The notes: generated from the letters alone by a model not told the origin. 64,000 nucleotides of DNA from Atopsyche davidsoni (GCA_022113835.1 JAILWY010000008.1:15001-79000), one strand, 5' to 3'. Shown: positions 1-10,850, counted from the stretch's first letter. Translations and numbers: made by a program.

Positions 1-178
<178 letters not shown>

Positions 179-180
179 AC

Positions 181-1008
181 AATCCAAAATAACTTTGTCG
201 AAAGCTGAAAGATAACTGTAGATTAAAAAGAGATACTTCAAAACTTAAAATAGAAAGCAGTAAAATCTTAATACGTATATAGAAATTCCAATATTGATGG
301 CAATTAATCGAGAATCAAAATCAAATTCTTGAGAATATAAATTTGTATAAGTATGATGCATAAGCAACAGATATTGCTGATTTATTTAATAATAAGTTAT
401 CGTTGAACTGGTAGGGATAGTTTTGAACCAATCAATCAAATTATTAATCACTTGGAGTGCGGGAACCGACTTAAGTCGGCTCGCATGAATTACGCGTAGA
501 CAGCGGGAGCCGTCTAAACTCGGTTCGTATAGATTAGGGGTGGGATGCGATAAAAGTGTCAACGCGGACCGATTACAACTGCGTATTACGAAATATTTGT
601 TTGTTTGTCTTTCACAGAAATACCTATCTGCCTAGGCGAACCTTTTCAAACCAGCTGGGGCAACAGGGATCATAAAAATCCCTTATAAGTAGACTACACT
701 TTATGGCGCTGGTGGAATGCAGTACCGTTAGGGTACGAATGTATTGTTTACGAGTTTTATGACCGATATCCCAGTGTGCAAAGAGAACAGTTATTGAGAA
801 ATACTTCTTGTGTCCTGACGTCTTTATTTTTGAGCTTCGTGGATTTACGCGTTTAAATATTTCAATAGATTGGGATATAGACATTTATATGGAAAAATTT
901 AACCTAACAAAATAACATCGTTCCGCAAAGTGTTCGCATAATACATAGATTTTTTTTTTTCATATCTAAAACCTTTCAGAGTACCTCTATTTTTTAATCG
1001 TTGCCCTA
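181..1008. other. No gene recognised; left flank of the errantivirus
   Basis: This AT-rich stretch separates the microsatellite from the first LTR. An 86-codon frame on the minus strand (624-884) is open but matches nothing I recognise. Around 455-530 two similar GC-richer segments sit about 50 bases apart, each reading roughly CGGGA-CCG-CT then CTCGGTTCG or GTCGGCTCG, which looks like a short degenerate duplication. No splice sites or promoter motifs convinced me. Confidence 0.5.
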
Positions 1009-1010
1009 GA

Positions 1011-1335
1011 TACGAGTTCATATCGCATTCGGAGCTAAAACATATTCCGCATCAATCAGCATAAGACGTCAACATTAGACGATAAGGTCACATCATAAAC
1101 AAAACCCTGCAGCGACCCCCAGGCGGAAACAATTGCAGAGTGACAATAACCACAGCGACCTCCGGGCGGAAACGATCTGAGTGGCGTTAACCGCAGGAAC
1201 CCCCAGGCTGCAAACCCTATTATATAAGGACCGCATATTTAGAATGTTAGCTAGACTTTTGTGTTGTAAAGAACTTGTATTAAAACTATTCTTAAATAAA
1301 AACTTTTTTTTAGGAGTTATTCCGGAAACGATATA
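1011..1335 (+). repeat. 5' LTR of errantivirus unit 1
   Basis: This segment aligns with the LTR between the two units (5467-6540). Shared landmarks are the ACGAGTTC start, CATCAATCA-CATAA, a TATATAAG promoter box near 1220, TTAGCTAGAC, GTTGTAAAGAACTTGTA, the AATAAA poly(A) signal near 1297, and the end GGAGTTATTCCGGAAACGATAT. The start is placed where similarity begins, so it may be off by several bases. No primer-binding site follows: the sequence jumps straight into the 3' end of gag. Confidence 0.8.
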
Positions 1336-1339
1336 AGGA

Positions 1340-1751
1340 AGAGATCATCGCTAAATGCAGTAACTTAAACATAAATAGGAGCAGTCCTAGAACTGACGGT
1401 GTCGATAGAAACAACTACTCGAATCAAAGTAGAAATTATCATGGCAACCGGAATAGAAACTTTAATACAAATCAAAATAATAATTACATCAGGAATAATC
1501 AATTTCCTAACAATCGAAACGGAAACTTCCCGAACAATTATTTCAATAGAAATAATAATAATTTTAATAAACCTAGTTTTAATAACTTTAATAGACCAAA
1601 TTTTAATAATACTTATGGACAAAATTTCAATCGTCCTAACTACTATCAAAACTATCGTAACAACAGACAATTTGAACAAAAGAATGTACCGACACCGACC
1701 CCCATGTCAAGCGTACAATCACACAAAAGTAACTACGTAAAACCTGTCTAA
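1340..1751 (+). pseudogene. gag: Errantivirus unit 1: residual gag C-terminus (Asn/Phe-rich)
   Basis: Only the last part of gag remains. The true frame reads through an Asn-, Phe- and Arg-rich tail with many NNFN-like stretches and ends at TAA 1749-1751. The same tail occurs in unit 2 near 7385-7790. Comparing the two copies shows that about 850 bases are missing between the LTR and this tail: the primer site, the leader and most of the gag domain. The junction falls in a short shared GATA-AA stretch, consistent with microhomology-mediated deletion or a template switch during reverse transcription. Other frames here are also open, but only because the sequence is AT-rich and repetitive. Confidence 0.7.
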
Positions 1752-1888
1752 AATTTTAATACAGGACCCAGTAATTTCCAAACAAGCAAACCTAATTGTA
1801 TCGCTGAAGAACTATTTAACGCGGAGACAAACGAAAATAGTTCGGCAGAAGAAAATTTTCAATTCATGCCTCAACGAAAGAAAGCAAC

Positions 1889-4108
1889 TTGATCGAAGTG
1901 AACAATCATGATCAATTTCGACAGTTACCATATATTACAATTAATGAACCTCCGATTAATTTACTTATAGACACGGGATCTAATAAATCATTCCTTGACC
2001 CGAGCATAATTAATAAACATTTTAAAAACTCTATTAAACCTGAAAAGTTTAACGTAAGAACCATAGCAGGCGAAAGCTGTCATGAAAATAGCATTCAAAT
2101 AGGGTCATTCAAAGAATTTAAAACACCCGCTAAATTAAAATTCTACTCGTATAAATTCCACCACACACTAGACGATTTAATTGGGATCGAAAACATGAAA
2201 TCATTAAAAATGCAGTTAGATTTTGAAAAGCATGTAGTTACCACCCCAAATGCACACATACCTATAAAATGGTATACCATTCCTTTAAAGTCAATAAAGA
2301 CAATTACGATTCCAGCTAACGGATCAGTCATTACGGACGTACCGACAAATAAAAACGGTGACATTATATTCCCAAGACAGGAGTTCCAATTCGTATTTAT
2401 ACCCGAAGTTGTAACTAAAGCTGAGAATTTTAAATGCTACGTCGAAATCTTCTATAAAACTAACGAAGATATTCCTATACACATATATGCGCATTTTAAG
2501 GTAGACTCTTTAGATACGCATGAAGTATTTTCAATAGACACAATTAGACCACAGAATATAACAAACTTAATTCGCACAGACCATATGAATTTGGAAGAAA
2601 AAACACATATACAGAGATTGTGTAATAAGTATTCAGACATTTTTTATATGGAGTCAACTGACCTATCCTTCACAAATCAAGTTAAGCATCAGATAAAGAC
2701 CACAGACAAATTACCCGTTCATGGTAAAACATACAGATACCCATTCATACATAAAGAGGAAGTAGAACGGCAAATTCAGGAGATGTTAGACCAAAAAATA
2801 ATAAGACCTTCAGAAAGTCCATGGAGTTCTCCCATTTGGATAGTCCCAAAGAAATCAGATGCCTCAAACAAAATTAAATGGCGTTTGGTCATAGATTACA
2901 GAAAATTGAATGAAAAAACAATAGATGATCGTTATCCTATTCCAAATATCACGGACGTTTTAGACAAATTAGGGAAATCCCAATATTTTTCAACGATCGA
3001 TTTAAAAGCAGGTTTCCACCAAATTGAGTTACACCCTAATGATATGTGTAAGACAGCGTTTAACGTAGAGAATGGACACTACGAGTTCACTCGTCTGCCA
3101 TTCGGATTAAAAAATGCACCAAGCAGTTTCCAACGCGTAATGGATAACGTTTTGAAAGGACTATTAAATAAAGTATGCCTTGTCTACTTAGATGACATAA
3201 TTATTTTTTCCACGTCGCTGCAAGAACACGTAATAAACCTACAGAAGGTATTCCAGAGACTCAGGGAAACTAACTTCAAAATTCAATTAGATAAATCGGA
3301 ATTTTTAAAGAAAGAGATAGCTTACTTAGGGCACGTCGTCACTACAAACGGGATCAAACCTAACCCCGATAAAATAGACGTGATACAAAGGTATCCGATA
3401 CCAAAAACTACAAAGCAGATAAAAGGATTCCTAGGATTATTAGGATACTACAGAAAGTTTATCAAAGACTTTGCGAAACTAACCGAGCCGCTGACGTCAT
3501 GTCTAAAAAAGGGTGCAGTCATATCCCTAACGCCGGAATATGTCAAATGTTTCGAGAACTGTAAACAGCTACTATGCAATCAGCCACTATTACAGTACCC
3601 AGATTTCACTAAACCCTTTCTGTTAACGACCGATGCATCGAATTATGCAATTGGAGCTGTACTATCACAAGAACCCATAGGTAGTGATAAACCAATCGCG
3701 TACGCATCGCGAACATTAAACCAAAGTGAAACCAATTACTCAACAATAGAAAAAGAATGCCTAGCAACTGTGTTTGGCACAAAAACGTTTAGACCTTACC
3801 TTTATGGAAGGAAGTTCACGATAATCACCGACCGCAAACCTTTACAATGATTGATGTCGTTAAAAGAACCAAATTCTAGACTAGTTCGATGGAGACTGAA
3901 ATTAGAAGAATACGAGTATACCATACAGTACAAAAAGGGAACTTTAAACAGTAACGCCGACGCATTGTCACGGATAGAAATAAACACTAATGAATTATAC
4001 AATTTAATAGAAGACTTTGATAGTCAAAACGAACGATACGGTACATACAAGTGTAGAGGACCCGATATTCGAAATACCATCGGCAGAAAAACCTATAAAT
4101 ACGTTTAA
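1889..4108 (+). pseudogene. pol: Errantivirus unit 1: pol (protease, RT, RNase H), nonsense-mutated, integrase missing
   Basis: Ty3/gypsy polyprotein. The first 653 codons are open. They carry the aspartic protease site LLIDTGSNKSF (about residue 27), the reverse transcriptase core with VYLDDIIIF (residues ~433-441), and the RNase H start TTDASNYAIGAVLSQ (residue ~580). At 3848-3850 a TGA replaces the Trp codon expected after RKPLQ, stopping RNase H; the frame then resumes (3851-4108) through NADALSR. Pol normally continues into a zinc-binding region and a DDE integrase, but here env begins within about 90 bases, so integrase is deleted. The copy therefore cannot integrate by itself. The family is an insect errantivirus, judged by env and by the primer site of unit 2. 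Confidence 0.93.
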
Positions 4109-4194
4109 AAGTCAAATAATATTCAAATTTTCAATTAACGAAAAATTAACTAATAAAAGAAAAAGGAAATATAATTAAGAGCATAACAGGGAAT

Positions 4195-5493
4195 TTGGAT
4201 GCCTGTGACGCAGAACATTTTAATTCTTTAATACAATCCCTTCAGGAAAATCAAAATAAAATTATAAGAAACACTAAATCAAGCGTATCACTTCATCTAA
4301 ATATGATAGAAGATTTTAACAAAACCCTCAATTCAATCAAACATAATGAAAATATGATCGAAACTAAAATAATGGAAATGACATTCCTAACTAAGGATAT
4401 TTTTAATTTACAAAATCTTATTGAAATAAGAAGCGCAATGGACAATCTTTACCATACCATTTGCAATATGTACGATGTAATATCAGATATTGAAAACGCT
4501 ATTTTGTTTTCAAGACTTAGAATCCCACATCCATCATTAATTAGTATTGAATATATTAAAAAGATGATAACGTTAATCGAGAAAAGCGAAATTTCAACAT
4601 ACCTTATTGAACCAAAAGAATACTATAATGTATTAAAAGTAGACAGTTACCGGTCAAACAATCGAATAATTTTCCTTATAAAATTTCCCACCATAACTAA
4701 TAGAGAATTTAATTATTACCATTTATACCCCATTCCTAATAAAAATAATGAAACCATCTTACCAAATACTAACTTCCTTATCCACGAGAGTGAATACTAT
4801 AGATACACAAAAAATGAATGTGACTTCCTAAACAAAGACTATTTATGTCAGGAAGATTCCTTAACTCAGGATGACAATACATGCCTAGAGCAAATATTCG
4901 ATATGAAGAATCCAACGAATTGTAAGACGACACCGATTCGAATTAAAAATTCAATCGTGCAAACCATTAACAGTGCAAATTATATAATAGTAACTAATGT
5001 TGCAACAATCCAACTACAATGTACTGATGCCGAAACTAAATTTATCAGTGGAACATATGTCTTGCAACTACCAAAATAATGTAGATTTAAGCTACAAAAT
5101 ATGACATACTTCAATCACCAGGACAACATAAATGGAAAACCAATCATGTTACCACAACCAGAAGAATTTTTCATTTTTAACAAAAATACGAAAGAAAAAC
5201 CTATAATTTTAAACAAATTAAAGATAAGTAACAAAATAAAGAAGGATTATGAAATACTAAGAGAGAACGTTAAAAATATAAAAGAAACAAAGGATATCCA
5301 CCCAGCAGTCTGGACAATACCGATGTACTTAATCATTCTTGTAATTCTAGTGATAACAGCTATGTACTACGCCATTCAGACTAAGAAGAAAGAAGCAACC
5401 GCCAATACCGATTTGAATTTAGTACTCATGGAGCCCATAAATTCAAAACTTGAGGAGGGAGGAGAAACGAGTTCGTATCGCCTTCGGACCTAA
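4195..5493 (+). pseudogene. env: Errantivirus unit 1: env, broken into two frames
   Basis: Two consecutive frames, 4195-5079 (294 codons) and 5101-5493 (130 codons), are separated by TAA 5077-5079. Together they resemble the C-terminal part of the F-like envelope protein of insect errantiviruses, a membrane fusion glycoprotein related to baculovirus F. The first frame has an amphipathic N-terminal half and a Cys-containing C-terminal half with the Cys residues expected of an ectodomain. The second ends with one clear membrane-spanning segment, about IPMYLIILVILVITAMYYAI, and a short cytoplasmic tail. The N-terminal signal and cleavage region are absent, probably lost in the same deletion that removed integrase. 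As it stands the protein cannot be made in one piece. Confidence 0.8.
5451..5466 (+). other. Polypurine tract before the shared LTR
   Basis: The purine run GAGGAGGGAGGAGAA lies between the env transmembrane tail and the start of the LTR. That is the position and composition of the plus-strand primer of LTR retroelements. It overlaps the end of the env frame, as is usual in compact elements. Confidence 0.65.
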
Positions 5494-6540
5494 GACACAT
5501 TCCACATCAATCAACATAAAGACGTCAACATCAGACGATAAGATTACAACATAACATGACCCTGCAGCCGAAACAATGCAGCCAATGCTGAGTGACGATA
5601 ACCGCAGCAAACCCACAAGATGTACACCCTACTATATAAGAATCACATATGCAGTATAGATTTAATGCGCACTGCTGTGCGCTAGAAGCCCCCTCCCCCT
5701 CGAGTCCAAGCTCAGGCTCTACACCTCCATCATCAGGCCTTACATGATGTACGCCGAATCTGTCTGGTCAAACGCCAGCCAACACCTCATCGCGAGTATC
5801 CAAGCCGCCCAAAACTCCTGCCTACGCCTCATCCTAGGTGCCTACTACCGTACATCGACAACCACCCTCTGTGCCCAGACCAAAATCCCACCGATTGCAA
5901 CTCAGACGCTTCACGTCACCGAAAGACTATACCAGTCCATAAGAAAATCAAAAAACCCCCTCCTCAAAGGGATCGGAGACGATACCCCAGACTCACTGCC
6001 TTTCCACTACAGACACAAATTCCCCCACCACATCCTACTCGGTGAAAATATAACAGTCTCCGACGGCTCCAGGGGCACCCTATACAAGAAGGAGCGCCAA
6101 GTTCCCAAAAAACCTACCCAGGAGTGAACTTTGCATCCTCCTGCCCTACCTGTTATTGTTATAAATTTTATTTTTGTTATATAGTTCGTAGATATTTATT
6201 ACACATAAACACATGCGAATAAAGGGTTTTTTCCCACTCATTTTCCCTGCCTAACACAATATCACAACCATAGAAATTCATGTACGCTACCACCTAAGTC
6301 ACACATTGAGAGCCCCGAAACCTGCGCGCAGGACGGGGATAGACAAACACCTCACCTAAACATTAGTTATAAGATCTATTGTAATAAACCTAATGAAAAA
6401 TAAAAGAATTTTGAAATTTAAAAATTTTTTTCAGTATAGATTTAATGTTAGCTAGACCTTTGAGTTGTAAAGAACTTGTAGTAATTTTATTCTTAAATAA
6501 AAACCATTTTTTTTGGAGTTATTCCGGAAACGATATTTAA
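5467..6540 (+). repeat. Shared LTR between errantivirus units 1 and 2, split by a LINE
   Basis: The left part (5467-5667) matches the first LTR through the TATATAAG box near 5632. The right part (6449-6540) continues with TTAGCTAGAC, the GTTGTAAAG segment, AATAAA and CCGGAAACGATAT. Between them a retroposon is inserted. Because a polypurine tract precedes this LTR and a primer-binding site follows it, it serves as the 3' LTR of unit 1 and the 5' LTR of unit 2. Relative to the first LTR it lacks one of the internal Pro/Arg-codon-like GC-rich repeats (first-LTR positions ~1140-1200). Confidence 0.82.
5668..6432 (+). mobile_element. 5'-truncated non-LTR retrotransposon (jockey-like) inside the LTR
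   Basis: The insert is flanked by the 16-base direct repeat CAGTATAGATTTAATG at 5652-5667 and 6433-6448, a target-site duplication. It encodes the C-terminal end of a LINE reverse transcriptase in frame 5744-6127 (127 codons), including ASIQAAQNSCLRLILGAYYR, the post-thumb signature seen in jockey-superfamily elements. The 3' part is AT-rich (AATAAAAGAATTTTG near 6400) without a long poly(A). Being 5' truncated it was dead on arrival. It is younger than the LTR that it interrupts. Confidence 0.85.
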
Positions 6541-6541
6541 T

Positions 6542-6559
6542 TGGCGCAGTCGGTAGGAT
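6542..6559 (+). promoter_or_regulatory. tRNA primer-binding site of errantivirus unit 2
   Basis: The 18-mer TGGCGCAGTCGGTAGGAT follows the LTR directly. This is the primer-binding sequence I associate with tRNA-Ser-primed errantiviruses such as 17.6, 297 and ZAM. It fixes the LTR end and the polarity of unit 2. Unit 1 lacks the equivalent site. Confidence 0.8.
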
Positions 6560-6860
6560 TGCCAATGTTAAAGTTAAAATCTGTGCATCGAGCAAAAGCA
6601 AGAATTTCCTGCTGAATCCAACTTTGACGTTCGTCTAAACGATTAATTGGCAAAAAGAATATCCGGAAGCCGGAAAGAGCCCTCCATTTCAAAGATCAAA
6701 AGGAGAAGGCACTAATATATCCAAGGAAAAGCGAAACTGTAAGTACACTCTTGTCCTTATAACATTCCTTTACCATTTCTCCCAGGTTCTTTGAAAGTAT
6801 GATTGGTTTTGCTAGTAACTAAGCATAAAAAGTGAAATTTTCTCAACGAACGTAGTAACA

Positions 6861-7795
6861 ATGGCATATTCAAATATTAAAATCGAGTTGAACAGCATCA
6901 CATCATTTGATGGAAACTCTAAATGCTTAAATGATTTTCTGTCCGCTTGCGAAGACAAGTTGGATGAGTACCAAAGCTTAAACGAAGTACAAAAACGAAT
7001 TGTTATTCGGGGTATTGTACAAAAACTAGAAGGGGATGCGTACGATTTAGTCATTTCTCACAACGTTAAAATGTGGCCTTACTCGTAGCAAACTATGCCG
7101 ATAGACGGAATCATACGATTCTCATTATGGAATCAAATGCAATGTTCCAAAATCACGGGGAAACCGCCCGAGAATTCGCAAAGCGTATCACTTCGAACGT
7201 CGCCGCATACGTGAATTTCGTACAAATTCATGTGAGCGAAGAGAGCCAAGGGTTATCAATAAGTAACTGTCATAGCATTGCACTCGATTGTTTCGTTAGC
7301 AATCTAAGGCAATACGGGAGGATTGTCAGGGCTAGAAACCCTCAGACAATCAACGAAGCGTTAGAAATAATAGATAAAGAAGAAATTATTGCTAAATGTA
7401 GCAATCTAAACATAAATAGGAGCAGTCCAAGAAGTGACGGTATCAATAAGAACGACTACTAAAATCAAGGTAGAAATTAGCATGGCAACCTAAATAGAAA
7501 CTTCAATGCGAACCAGAATAATAATTACATCAGGAATAACCAACTTCCTAACAATCGAAACGGAAACTTCCCGAACAATAATTTTAATAGGAATAATAAT
7601 AACTTTAATCGATCGAGTTTTAACAATTTTAACAAACCAAATTTTAATAATAATTATAGACAAAATTTCAATAGTCCTAACAATTATCATAACAACAGAC
7701 CGTTTGAACAAAAGAACGTACCAACACCGACCCCCGTGTCAGGCGTGCAATCTCATAGAAGTAACCACGTAAAACCGGTCTGAAATTTTAATGCA
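6861..7795 (+). pseudogene. gag: Errantivirus unit 2: gag with frame breaks
   Basis: The frame starts at ATG 6861 (MAYSNIKIEL) and reads a retroviral-type gag domain, rich in helices and charged residues. It leaves the frame near 7075-7090, where a stop (TAG 7086-7088) is bypassed only by shifting into the next frame (7073-7462). That second frame ends at TAA 7460-7462. Beyond it the Asn/Phe-rich tail is again recognisable to about 7783. No CCHC knuckle is visible, which is usual for errantivirus gag. At least two inactivating changes are present. The leader between the primer site and ATG 6861 is about 300 bases and contains no other long frame. Confidence 0.8.
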
Positions 7796-7921
7796 GGACC
7801 CAGTAATTTCCAAACAAATAGACCTAATTTTGTCGCCGAAGAACTGTTTAACGCCGAAATAAACGAAAATAGTTCGGCAGAAGAAAATTTTCAATTCAAG
7901 CCTCAACGAAGGAGAGAAACT

Positions 7922-8005
7922 TGATCGAAGTAAATAATCACGAACAATTTCGACAGTTACCATACATTACAATTAATGAACCTCCGATAAACTTACTAAT
8001 AGATA
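7922..8005 (+). pseudogene. pol: Errantivirus unit 2: start of pol, cut off at a minisatellite
   Basis: The sequence LIEVNNHEQFRQLPYIT then INEPPINLLID repeats the beginning of unit 1 pol almost exactly. It ends just before the Thr-Gly of the protease active site, where sequence similarity to unit 1 stops and the 62-bp tandem repeat begins. The rest of pol, env and the 3' LTR of unit 2 are not in this window. Confidence 0.85.
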
Positions 8006-8011
8006 TTATAA

Positions 8012-8700
8012 TATTTTCAATGGAGGCTCAGTGGAGGCGCAGATTTCGCATTGGAGGCTCATAGAACGCGCAAGATATTCAATGGAGGCTCAGTGGAGGC
8101 GCAGATTTCGCATTGGAGGCTCATAGAACGCGCAAGATATTCAATGGAGGCTCAGTGGAGGCGCAGATTTCGCATTGGAGGCTCATAGAACGCGCAATAT
8201 TTTCAATGGAGGCTCAGTGAAGGCGCAGATTTCGCATTGGAGGCTCATAGAACGCGCAAGATATTCAATGGAGGCTCAGTGGAGGCGCAGATTTCGCATT
8301 GGAGGCTCATAGAACGCGCAAGATATTCAATGGAGGCTCAGTGGAGGCGCAGATTTCGCATTGGAGGCTCATAGAACGCGCAATATTTTCAATGGAGGCT
8401 CAGTGAAGGCGCAGATTTCGCATTGGAGGCTCATAGAACGCGCAAGATATTCAATGGAGGCTCAGTGGAGGCGCAGATTTCGCATTGGAGCCTCATAGAA
8501 CGCGCAAGATATTCAATGGAGGCTCAGTGGAGGCGCAGATTTCGCATTGGAGGCTCATAGAACGCGCAATATTTTCAATGGAGGCTCAGTGGAGGCGCAG
8601 ATTTCGCATTGGAGGCTCATAGAACGCCCAATATTTTCAATGGAGGCTCAGTGGAGGCGCAGATTTCGCATTGGAGGCTCAGTGGAGGCTCAGTGGAGAT
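8012..8700 (+). repeat. 62-bp minisatellite, 11 copies, with a three-unit higher-order pattern
   Basis: Units start at 8019, 8081, 8143 and every 62 bases to 8639. Each unit holds GGAGGCTCAGTGGAGGCGCAG, then ATTTCGCATTGGAGGCTCAT, then AGAACGCGCAAGATATTC. Every third unit carries CAATATTTTC in place of CAAGATATTC and is usually followed by CAGTGAAGG instead of CAGTGGAGG, so copies 1-9 form about three 186-bp super-units. Within the unit TGGAGGCTCA is itself repeated. Neither flank is duplicated at the other side. Confidence 0.95.
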
Positions 8701-8779
8701 GGTTCAATGTTACTAGCGTCGATGTTTTTCCAATTTTCTCTGAACTTTTTAAACATTGGAGTATCTGGGCTACTAGTAA

Positions 8780-9749
8780 TTTACTTAATTTTGCTTTCAA
8801 AGACAGCTTTTAGGACCAATTCATAAACATGATGACGACAGACGAGCAGCAATTCTCTTCCTAAAGTTTCTCCAAAATAGCACAAGCTCCATTGAAACGG
8901 CCAGTATTGAAAGCTGTTGTGTCGCAGCACATTATTTGTACTTTATCGTGAAGGTTCTAGTCAAAGAGAGCTGTTGAGACAGCCTTAGTTTGATGTTTTT
9001 CAGAAGAATGTTCTAGTTTTGGCACTGCAAGAAGCTGTTCCTCATCGTCAAACGAAGCAATAACTGGCAAGCGTTCTTCTTTAGAACTTCGTACATCTAA
9101 CCCGGGTAATAGTTTTCCATCCCAATGGACTGTGACTACGTCGGGTACATTACTTCCAAAGAAGTCAGATTTTATTGCTTCTGCCCTTGATTTTCTAGTT
9201 TCAGCAGCTAGTGGTTATCTTTGTCTTACAACCCTTTCCTCTTCTTCCAATCGTCGTTGTTTAGATCTATCTTCTTTTTCCGACAATTTTTTATCAACAC
9301 CACCTAAGCATCCTGGTCGATCTGGCTCTCTCTGTTTCATTAAAAATAATTTATCTTACTCTATTTTCATTCTCTCAAAAGCATCAGCATGTGCAATATC
9401 AAACAAATTATCAAGATCAATTTTGAAATTGTTCTCACGGCTCTTGAACGTAACCTGAGTTTTCTTACAATTTTTTTTGCAACTCTCTCCAAACATGATA
9501 TAAATCAACAAGTTTCTTCACGCAGTTAGGATATGCCCTTGTTGGAATTCTTGCTTTTTCCCAATATATGATGCACTCCCTAATCACAAGATTTGCACTT
9601 TCACTAACAATCAGTTTAACCTCGCGAATATTGTAAAATAGGACCGAGGGAATTTGTCGATTAGATGGTAATTTTGCACCATTTATTTGATATCTAGGCA
9701 AACCGATAAGGAAATTATTTTGTTTATCACTCCGTAATTCCACCGACAT
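8780..9749 (-). pseudogene. Decayed transposon-type protein of unknown superfamily
   Basis: Reading minus from ATG 9749, the first 94 codons are open: SVELRSDKQNNFLIGLPRYQ, then INGAKLPSNRQIPSVLFYN, then a segment ending CVKKLVDLYHVWRELQKKL. Beyond the TAA at 9465-9467 the same coding style continues in a shifted frame with scattered stops. Recognisable blocks are DVVTVHWDGKLLPG near 9140-9100 and DKVQIMCCDTTAFNTGRFNG near 8945-8885. The HWDGK and CDTTxxNTGRxNGAC blocks recur in multi-copy insect proteins that behave like transposon products, but I cannot assign the superfamily. At least four stops or frame breaks make this a fossil. The terminal repeats were not found; AGGGTGTCCC (minus) near 9990 is one possible end. 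Confidence 0.6.
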
Positions 9750-10014
9750 GTTAACGCACTAAACAATGGAGCACTACTAATCTCAAAAATCACGTATGAA
9801 ATGACAAATAAAACATGCAGTTACAAGTCACAGCGCAGTACTTACGCAACTTGTATGGACAAGTTAAAATCGCAAGTCGGCACGGGTTACCGTTTATAAA
9901 TCGAACTAATATTTTTTTCTAGACAATAAAGGGTTATTACTAAACTTTTAAGAAGGTATGCGTAAAAAAATATTGAACTTGAATTTTAAGGGACACCCTA
10001 ATGTATATATAATT

Positions 10015-10150
10015 CAGGTAATCAACATTTTTGACAGAGAGTAATTGGTGGAATTCCATTTTAATATTTTAAATATAATACTTGAGTGATTTTTCCACAT
10101 GTTATTTTATATTGCTGACCGGTCTCACCAATCTTTCACATTAGCATTAT
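10015..10150 (+). repeat. Dispersed repeat family A, copy 1
   Basis: The block ATCAACATTTTTGACAGAGAG, then GTGGAATTCCATTTTAATAT, then GTGATTTTTCCACAT, then TTGCTGACCGG recurs at 29677, 50422 and 53187 in the same order and strand. All four copies lack a coding frame. It behaves like an interspersed repeat about 120-140 bp long. I cannot name the family. Confidence 0.75.
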
Positions 10151-10500
10151 CATGAAAGGTAAGGCCAACGAAAAGGAGGCCTATAAAATTAACATGTACT
10201 CAAGTATTTTATTGAAAATATATATAATTCATCAATACAATGGTTGTCATTTAACAGGCAAATTGTAAAGATGAAAAGTTAAGGTGTATGAGCACCACTT
10301 CCTGAACGCATTGAACCATTGATTCGCATTTAAAAGTTTTGAGGCTGGACTTACTGTTGCACTTCTGATAAAATTGTTTCTCCCAACATTTTTTCACTGT
10401 TCTGCACTGGTCAGGGCCAAGAATTCTCAGTACCATATGTTTAATTTTTATGTGGGAGTAAATCAATTAATATGATCATTAATACAATGATCATAACTGT

Positions 10501-10850
10501 AGGCCAAAGTAGCAGACCCCCCATCAGAGGCAATGTGCGAGCAGAAGCCGGACTGCGGACTGTCCAGCAGCGGTGATGACTTGCCCATACGACCGCGGCG
10601 CATCCCCGACTGTGTGGCTGCGCTCTCTGAACTTGAACGTTTGCTCAGTCCCGAGCGCCTGGAGTACCTTCGAGCTCCCCAAACACTGCCTTCCACCCAT
10701 AGCTTCAGCAACATTGGTCATTATGTCACTGAGAAACTTGTCAGCTTAAAACCCTCAGATGCCGAATGCGCCACTCAGAAGATAATAGATATACTGCTTC
10801 TGTACGATGAGCTTAATCCGGAAAATCCCAATTCATTGGCCAGTTAGAAG
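10501..10850 (+). CDS. Orphan terminal exon, BESS-motif-like C-terminus
   Basis: A splice acceptor (AACTGTAG, 10493-10500) opens a frame that runs to TAG 10846-10848. From ATG 10533 it has 104 codons; from the acceptor about 115. The sequence is low in AT compared with its flanks. The segment IGHYVTEKLVSLKPSD followed by CATQKIIDILLLYDEL fits the BESS motif, a short protein-interaction helix pair found at the C-terminus of insect MADF-BESS regulators. The upstream region is Ser/Pro- and Arg-rich. No MADF exon was found to the left, where mobile DNA dominates, so this is either a last exon separated by a long intron or a duplicated fragment. It ends only 15 bases before a TTAA-flanked MITE. 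Confidence 0.45.

Noticed and set aside
1365..1740. Ile-rich frames in both directions
   Set aside because: Off-frame readings of the Asn/Phe-rich gag tail; the same occurs in unit 2 at 7490-7772.
8012..8700. CRISPR-like array
   Set aside because: Units are contiguous with no unique spacers, in a eukaryotic genome; it is a minisatellite.
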